44,096 nt of DNA from CAYUMU01 sp964445985 (GTDB lineage Bacteria > Planctomycetota > Planctomycetia > Pirellulales > S012-138), in contig CAYUMU010000061.1 in the NCBI GenBank assembly GCA_964445985.1, positions 1-44,096 of the forward strand. The letters are read 5' to 3'. Below, in pieces: positions 39,566-44,096 of this stretch. The notes below the pieces were generated by a model, which saw only the letters and a list, made by a program, of their open reading frames with translations, was not told the origin of the DNA and did no database searches. A program made the translations under genes and the position numbers. Within the stretch, counting starts at the first letter, position 1; each line of letters opens with the position of its first letter.

Positions 39566-41980
39566 TTAGTATTTCGGCAACTTTACACCCTGGCCGCGGC
39601 GGGGGTCGTCCCACTCTTGCACGAGGTGCACGCCAAAGCCGCGCGCCAGTTCGTACTTGGCCCGCGTTTCCCAGGGGGTGCCTTCGTGATCGACCATCAC
39701 CTTTTTCAGCAACTCGCTGCTCTTGGCGATGTACTTATCCAACTCTTCCTTGGGGAAGAGTGGCGTGGGGATCGTTTCTTTGCGAGTACGAATGTCCCAA
39801 TTGGTGGCGGTGGTGCGAGGATTGGGCGGCTTGATGCTGCGGGTGGGCCGCTTGTCGGGGTTATCGAGCCACCATTGCAAGTACGCGCCATATTGGTAGA
39901 TGCGAACCTTGTAGGCCAGCACTTGGGCAAAGATCAGATCGTAGTTGGCCTGCCAGCGGGGATAGACCTCTTTGCGGCGCTCGTCGGACATGCCTTCGAG
40001 AGCTTTTTCGGCCGCGTCGAGATAGACCACGTACCGCTTGGCTTTTTCCATTTCAAGAATGGCTTGACGCTTGAATTCTACATCGTCGATCGAGAAATCG
40101 TCGCGCATGTTAATGTGGCGGGCCTGCTCCGGATTCCAGGGGTTCAGGTCGTTGATCACCTTCCAGATCACGCGGCGCATGTCGCTGCGGTCGCGCTCGC
40201 GGGTGTAAACGTCGCGGGCTTCCAGGCTGGGCATGTAGGGCCGCAACTTGGCCAGGGCGTATTTGCGATCGTCGCGAGCCACGAGATTGACCTCGGGGCT
40301 GGGCAACACGAAAAATACACCGCCGGTTTCACGAGCCATGCGGGTTTGTTCGTAGGGGCCAAAGCCACTGGCATGGGCGTCTTGTCGCCGCCAGAAACCG
40401 TTGGTTTGCAACTGTTCAACATTGGGCGATTCTGGCCCACGATCGATTCGCAGCCAGTAGCCAATTTTGGTCTTGGGATCGCTCCAACGCATGTAGGCAT
40501 AGGGATAGCCAAACACGGCTTCGCGACCGAGCACGTAAATCTTGGCCCGGGCCTTCTTGGCCTCGGCAATGGTGGGTTCGAGCAGTTCGTAGTTGGTCGT
40601 GGGATCGCCCGACTCATCGCTCACCAGAATCACGGCCATTTGCCGGCGACCGGTGATGGCGACTTTCTGGAAGTAGTTGATCGTTTTGCCAACGGCAAAG
40701 CACATTTGCTCTTCGCCCGACTCGTCGACGGGAACCTTGTCGATGTGGGCTTTGATTGCTTCGGGATCGCTGGTTGGCTTCTCGCTATGGATGTGAAGAT
40801 CTTTACCGTAGCTGGCCACGGCGGTCATCAGGGCATCGCCCTTGGTGGCTCCGACCAGCCCAAGTTCTTGATAAACGCGTTCCACCTTGCCACGAATCTC
40901 TTGCTGGTCGTCTTTCATGCTCTCCGATTCGTCGAAGATCCAGACGACCAACACCTTGTTTTTGGACAGCATCTGCAGGATTTCTTGCGTGATGCGATCC
41001 ATGGCTTCATCCACGCTATCGACCACCGATTGCGGATCGCCCGGGGCGCCTTCCGGTAGATCGGTATTGAGCGTGGAGGCCGGCACACCCTGGACCAGGG
41101 CCATCGCGCCCACTTTCACGGTGACGGGGCTATCGGGAGAAACCTCGGTTTCGAGCGTGGGCTCGGAGACCGACGTGGCGATGGCACTGCTGTGGCCGGC
41201 CTGAACGGCCGCCACACTTTGACTGGGGGCCGACATATTGGTGGAGGCGACCGTGGAATTGTCCACGATCTGTGTGACGACTTCTTGTTCGCGCTCTTGG
41301 ACGGCGGCCAACTCGGGCGGATCGGATGTGACGACCTCGTACCCGACCCAGAGGCCGAACACGATGATCAAGCCCAAGTGAACGATCAGGGAGGTGGAAA
41401 CCGCCCCGCCCAACATGAACATCCCGTGCCAACTGCTCGCTTCCACCTCTTCCACCGGCGGAACGACCTCGGCGGCCGGCTTGCCCGTGGGCTTGGCGGC
41501 CGGAGGCCCGATGGTGGGCTGCTGTTTGGGCGGAGCAGCGGTGGGCTTGGCAACCGCGGTCGGCGGCGCAGCGGGCTTGGCGGCTTCTGCCGCGGGGGCT
41601 TTGGCTGCGGCGGGCGCTGCCGCAGCGGGCATTGCGGCAGCCGCTTTGGCGTCGGCGACCTTAGCCTCGGGCGAAGGACTCGCCGCCGGCTTGGTGGGAA
41701 CCGTTTTGCTCGGGGCTGCCTTGCTCGGGGCTGCCTTGCTCGGGGCTGGCTTGGTTGGGGCTGCCTTGGTTGGTGAGGCTGGCTTGCTGGCCTCGGGCTT
41801 AGCTGCAGCCGGCGCGTTGGCCGCGGGTTTGCTCGTGGCAGGTTTTTCAGCTACCGCGCGCTGACGCGGAACGCCACCCTGACGCGCGGGCGTGCCGTTC
41901 GCAGGTTTAATGTCTGCCGATGCCGATTGGCGGCGCACCGAGGCTTCGTCAGGAAGGCGAGTATCGGACGCTTCACTCAT
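39566..41980 (-). CDS. Membrane-anchored VWA-domain protein with Ala/Pro/Lys-rich N terminus
   Basis: An 804-aa protein from ATG 41978-41980, with GAGGAG 9 bases upstream. Residues 1-180 are low-complexity (APSKAAPSKAAPSK). One membrane helix (LGGAVSTSLIVHLGLIIVFG, about 188-215) resembles the TonB-type S-x-x-x-H anchor. The VWA domain starts near residue 345 with WIFDESESMKDD; D350, S352 and S354 form the metal-dependent adhesion motif, and LVSDESGD follows. The C-terminal half (about 500-804) is unrecognised and rich in charged residues. It probably binds a protein ligand outside the inner membrane. The gene is followed by the low-complexity repeat right at its stop. Confidence 0.85.
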   Translation of the reverse strand: MSEASDTRLPDEASVRRQSASADIKPANGTPARQGGVPRQRAVAEKPATSKPAANAPAAAKPEASKPASPTKAAPTKPAPSKAAPSKAAPSKTVPTKPAASPSPEAKVADAKAAAAMPAAAAPAAAKAPAAEAAKPAAPPTAVAKPTAAPPKQQPTIGPPAAKPTGKPAAEVVPPVEEVEASSWHGMFMLGGAVSTSLIVHLGLIIVFGLWVGYEVVTSDPPELAAVQEREQEVVTQIVDNSTVASTNMSAPSQSVAAVQAGHSSAIATSVSEPTLETEVSPDSPVTVKVGAMALVQGVPASTLNTDLPEGAPGDPQSVVDSVDEAMDRITQEILQMLSKNKVLVVWIFDESESMKDDQQEIRGKVERVYQELGLVGATKGDALMTAVASYGKDLHIHSEKPTSDPEAIKAHIDKVPVDESGEEQMCFAVGKTINYFQKVAITGRRQMAVILVSDESGDPTTNYELLEPTIAEAKKARAKIYVLGREAVFGYPYAYMRWSDPKTKIGYWLRIDRGPESPNVEQLQTNGFWRRQDAHASGFGPYEQTRMARETGGVFFVLPSPEVNLVARDDRKYALAKLRPYMPSLEARDVYTRERDRSDMRRVIWKVINDLNPWNPEQARHINMRDDFSIDDVEFKRQAILEMEKAKRYVVYLDAAEKALEGMSDERRKEVYPRWQANYDLIFAQVLAYKVRIYQYGAYLQWWLDNPDKRPTRSIKPPNPRTTATNWDIRTRKETIPTPLFPKEELDKYIAKSSELLKKVMVDHEGTPWETRAKYELARGFGVHLVQEWDDPRRGQGVKLPKY
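41706..41765. repeat. Four 15-bp tandem repeats inside the VWA gene
   Basis: TTGCTCGGGGCTGCC occurs twice exactly, then as TTGCTCGGGGCTGGC and TTGGTTGGGGCTGCC. On the coding strand each unit encodes five residues of the type AAPSK/APTK. Copy number may vary between strains. Confidence 0.8.
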
Positions 41981-42394
41981 AGAATTAATCTCCTCGACCA
42001 CGGCAGACAAAGCTGCTGCCCATCGATAGATGCTACCCGACGAATATTTTGGTTACGCGCACACGGTATTTCCGCGCAGGCCCCCAGACGGGGCGCTAAG
42101 CGGTTCTATTGTGTGCTGAAAGCGCGGTGTGAGTCAAATGCCGCCACAACTTTGGTTTTAAGCATTTGACCAGCGCGAATCAATGAGATTCCGTCCAACG
42201 AACTGGGGGGGAGCCGATCGCCCGATCCCCACAGCCGCTGGTTGTACGGAAAAGCTCGACTGGCAGGCTATTCGCCCCCACACCGTGGGATTATTCCCCG
42301 GACTCCGCGGGGCGGCAATGATTTCATCGCTGCCAGGGGGAAATCCCGCAAATTGCCTCGAAGGGAAGGCAGGCGACAGGTCAACCCTCGATCC
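41981..42394. other. Intergenic region between the VWA and BBP7 genes
   Basis: The region contains a 9-bp inverted repeat (42133-42170) upstream of the VWA gene and GC-rich imperfect hairpins at about 42290-42350 that might end BBP7 transcription. No gene is visible. Confidence 0.5.
42133..42170. promoter_or_regulatory. GTCAAATGC inverted repeat upstream of the VWA gene
   Basis: GTCAAATGC (42133-42141) and GCATTTGAC (42162-42170) are perfect reverse complements separated by 20 bases, about 150 bases upstream of the VWA start codon. It could be a two-site operator or a hairpin in the transcript. No T-tract adjoins it. Confidence 0.4.
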
Positions 42395-43621
42395 TTACCA
42401 GGACACGACTGCCCCGATGTGCGGACCGTGGTAGAGCACCAGCCCGTTGTCGCGAACGACCGCCGGACCGAGCGTGAGCAGGGCCAGGTTTTCTTGGACA
42501 TTGTCGCGCGCCAGGGCGAGGCCGTCGACGGCCAGGAGTTGGTAGCCCAAGTGCATCGAGAGATTTCGCGTGAGCCGAGCGTGTGCCGTGAAATCGAAAT
42601 CGCCGACCACGGCGACACTTCCCCGATGGGCCGAGGAGGGGAAGCTGGTCAGCCCGGCGGGCGTGGTCACCTGGTACAGCGTGGTTTGGCTGGCCGAGTT
42701 CTGGTACAGGCCGATCTTCACATCGGACTCCAACCACATTTTGTCGCTAACGCGGTAGGCGGCCAATCCGCCTGCCTGCAAACCGAGCAGGTGGTTCGTG
42801 GCGCGCACGTTCAGGGCGTTGGTGGTGGCCACGGGGGCGTCGGCCACGGTGATGAAATCGAGCAGTTCGCGAACATTCAGGTAGCGGGCGCCGAAGAGCA
42901 TGGAGGTTTCGAGCGGGCCACAGATGAGGCCGATTCGGCGGCGATAGTTCAGTTCGATACTTTGCAGGTGGGAAGACACGTTCAGCGAGGCGAAGTTGTT
43001 GAAGTCGATTCCTGGCAGAGAGCCGTTGAATTCTCCGATCAGCGAGCTGAGGTTGCCCGTGCCGCCGAGGACATTGGGGCTGGTATCGCGGACAGCGATG
43101 CTGTCATCCCAGGATTGCATGCCCAGGTAGGCGGCTTCGATCAGAAAGTCGTCGGTAAATGCCCTGGAGACGAGGAATTTGACGCCCCCTTCGAGTTCAA
43201 AGTCGAGCTCGCGGGTGTGGATCACATCGCCGCCGCCGCTATTACGGACAAAGGGGCGCTCGTTGCTGCTGTCGCGCATCAGGAACAGGGCGTCGGTGGA
43301 AATGTACCAGGCCGGTTTGAACCGTTGTGAAAGCGAGTCCACGCTGGTGTATTCGGGGGCCGTGGCCCAATTGACGTGGCAACACGCCTTGCAATCGGGT
43401 CCATATAAGTGCTCTTCCTGTTCGGACTTATAGCAGCCGGCGCGGCCACCGACGCCGTCGCCGCCGAGTCCTGGTGAACAGCGAGGGCATGCCAGCACCC
43501 CTTGCAGACCTGGCACTTCGAGCAATCCGGCGGAATCCGGCCCGCACATAGGGCAATCGGCGAACGCCGACGAGACTGGCGCCGTCAGGCAGATCCCAAG
43601 GACGAGGAGCCGCAGATTCAT
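42395..43621 (-). CDS. BBP7-family outer-membrane beta-barrel protein
   Basis: The protein is 408 aa from the ATG at 43619-43621 (MNLRLLVLGICLTAPVSSAF, signal peptide cleaved near AFA-D). A Cys-rich segment follows, with CPMCGP, ACPRCSPG, GCYKSE and CKACCHVNW. From residue about 90 the pattern is a beta barrel: AWYISTDALFLMRDSSNERP, FELEGGVKFLVSRAF, SIELNYRRRIG, SMLFGARYLNVRE, ending HIGAVVSW. This matches the planctomycete BBP7 family, thought to be outer-membrane barrels. Four CxxC-like motifs after the signal are unusual for a barrel and may form disulfides. It is transcribed away from the 16S gene. Confidence 0.88.
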   Translation of the reverse strand: MNLRLLVLGICLTAPVSSAFADCPMCGPDSAGLLEVPGLQGVLACPRCSPGLGGDGVGGRAGCYKSEQEEHLYGPDCKACCHVNWATAPEYTSVDSLSQRFKPAWYISTDALFLMRDSSNERPFVRNSGGGDVIHTRELDFELEGGVKFLVSRAFTDDFLIEAAYLGMQSWDDSIAVRDTSPNVLGGTGNLSSLIGEFNGSLPGIDFNNFASLNVSSHLQSIELNYRRRIGLICGPLETSMLFGARYLNVRELLDFITVADAPVATTNALNVRATNHLLGLQAGGLAAYRVSDKMWLESDVKIGLYQNSASQTTLYQVTTPAGLTSFPSSAHRGSVAVVGDFDFTAHARLTRNLSMHLGYQLLAVDGLALARDNVQENLALLTLGPAVVRDNGLVLYHGPHIGAVVSW

Positions 43622-43769
43622 GTGCAAACTTCCGAGAGAGGCGCCGGGGCCGGCCGAGGCGCGGCAGCGCCGATACGACCGATACAGCCCACAGGGTACT
43701 ATTCGACCCCTACGGTCGGAATCGGCAGAGAAATCTTGGTGACCGGTAATCTTTGCCTAGATTGCCGGG

Positions 43770-43827
43770 GCTGGTAGCTGGTAGCTGGTTGCTGGTTGGT
43801 AGTCGTTGGGGGCTGGTGGCTGGCTGG
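43770..43827. repeat. GCTGGTAGCTGG low-complexity repeat
   Basis: CTGGTAGCTGGTAGCTGGTT, GCTGGTTGGTAG and GGCTGGTGGCTGGCTGGG repeat in series. The family is the same as at 21707-21757 and 39449-39564. It lies between the BBP7 start and the 16S terminator. Confidence 0.65.
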
Positions 43828-43883
43828 GCCAAGAGAGGGGATTTGGGGATGGTAGGTGTGAGGGCGGGTTTTGGTTAGCGCAT

Positions 43884-43926
43884 AAAAAAAACCCGCCTCG
43901 GGACTGGCTCTAGTCCCGGGCGGGTT
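43884..43926 (-). terminator. Rho-independent terminator of the 16S rRNA transcript
   Basis: Read on the minus strand, ACCCGCCCGGGACT pairs with AGTCCCGAGGCGGGT (one bulge) and is followed by eight T. It lies about 125 bases after the 3' end of 16S rRNA and in the correct orientation to end that transcript. Confidence 0.88.
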
Positions 43927-44011
43927 CTCTTATCAAATTGGCAGCTGAATCACTCTGGTTAAGGAGTGAGTCTGATTTCCTGTCGACGCAAGAACTGTGG
44001 TCACCGTTCAT

Positions 44012-44039
44012 ACCTGAAATCCGTCGCCGGATTTGAGGT
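44012..44039 (-). ncRNA. Hairpin in the 16S 3' trailer
   Basis: ACCTGAAATCCG and CGGATTTGAGGT pair with one mismatch around TCGC. It lies 12 bases after the mature 3' end and may guide maturation of the rRNA or protect its precursor. Confidence 0.4.
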
Positions 44040-44042
44040 TGG

Positions 44043-44096
<54 letters not shown>

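Noticed and set aside
39617..41059. A 480-codon open frame antisense to the VWA gene
   Set aside because: The sense strand carries the VWA metal site and good start; this is a shadow.
41706..41765. CRISPR-like repeats
   Set aside because: The units are contiguous 15-bp tandem repeats within a coding region, without spacers.

Overview
This 44 kb window looks like chromosomal DNA from a high-GC planctomycete, most likely of the Pirellulales type. The main reasons are a BBP7-family beta-barrel protein, two adjacent small membrane proteins starting with an NPY-x-SP tag, secreted prenyltransferase-like repeat proteins, a giant PQQ-propeller protein, a membrane-anchored VWA protein, many dispersed palindromes, and a 16S rRNA gene that ends with its own terminator instead of running into tRNAs and 23S. 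These are family-level inferences; no database search was possible.

Layout. 1-1.6 kb: a zinc-ribbon miniprotein and a secreted alpha-barrel (prenyltransferase-like) protein on the minus strand. 2.2-3.7 kb: rpsP-trmD-rplS translation operon, without rimM. 4.3-8.5 kb: an NAD-metabolism neighbourhood (nadA, a 58-residue membrane protein, the NAD(P)HX dehydratase nnrD, nadD) interrupted by two minus-strand membrane proteins. 9-13.5 kb: a cytochrome P450, a very acidic small protein, a membrane-anchored tyrosine/dual-specificity phosphatase with a repeat-like tail, and a methyltransferase with an N-terminal zinc ribbon. 14-18.3 kb: class II aldolase, then rplY-pth-rpsF-ssb-rplI, without rpsR. 18.6-21.6 kb: nagA, then acpP-fabF ended by a textbook bidirectional terminator. 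21.7-27 kb: a second prenyltransferase-like paralogue, a lone groES, and a 1018-residue secreted PQQ-propeller protein with an embedded methyltransferase-like fold.

27.1-31.1 kb is accessory in character: palindromes and imperfect direct repeats surround a hypothetical gene, followed by a double-domain esterase-like protein whose expected nucleophile serines appear replaced, and a probable remnant of an Lgt-like protein. 31.3-35.5 kb is a compact 2-oxoacid:ferredoxin oxidoreductase locus (korA, korB) bracketed by two different CBS-domain proteins; the second has a zinc ribbon and overlaps the end of korB. 35.5-44.1 kb holds the two NPY-x-SP proteins, a sulfatase C-terminal remnant, a GH15 glucoamylase-like enzyme, a TonB-like/VWA membrane protein, the BBP7 protein and, at the right edge, the 3' end of 16S rRNA on the minus strand.

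Repeats are prominent: a three-copy hairpin repeat with compensatory base changes, a MITE-like inverted-repeat element, REP-like palindromes, and a low-complexity GCTGGTAGCTGGTGGC family that abuts the stop codons of three protein genes and also lies downstream of 16S. I found no tRNA, CRISPR array, intact transposase or prophage gene.
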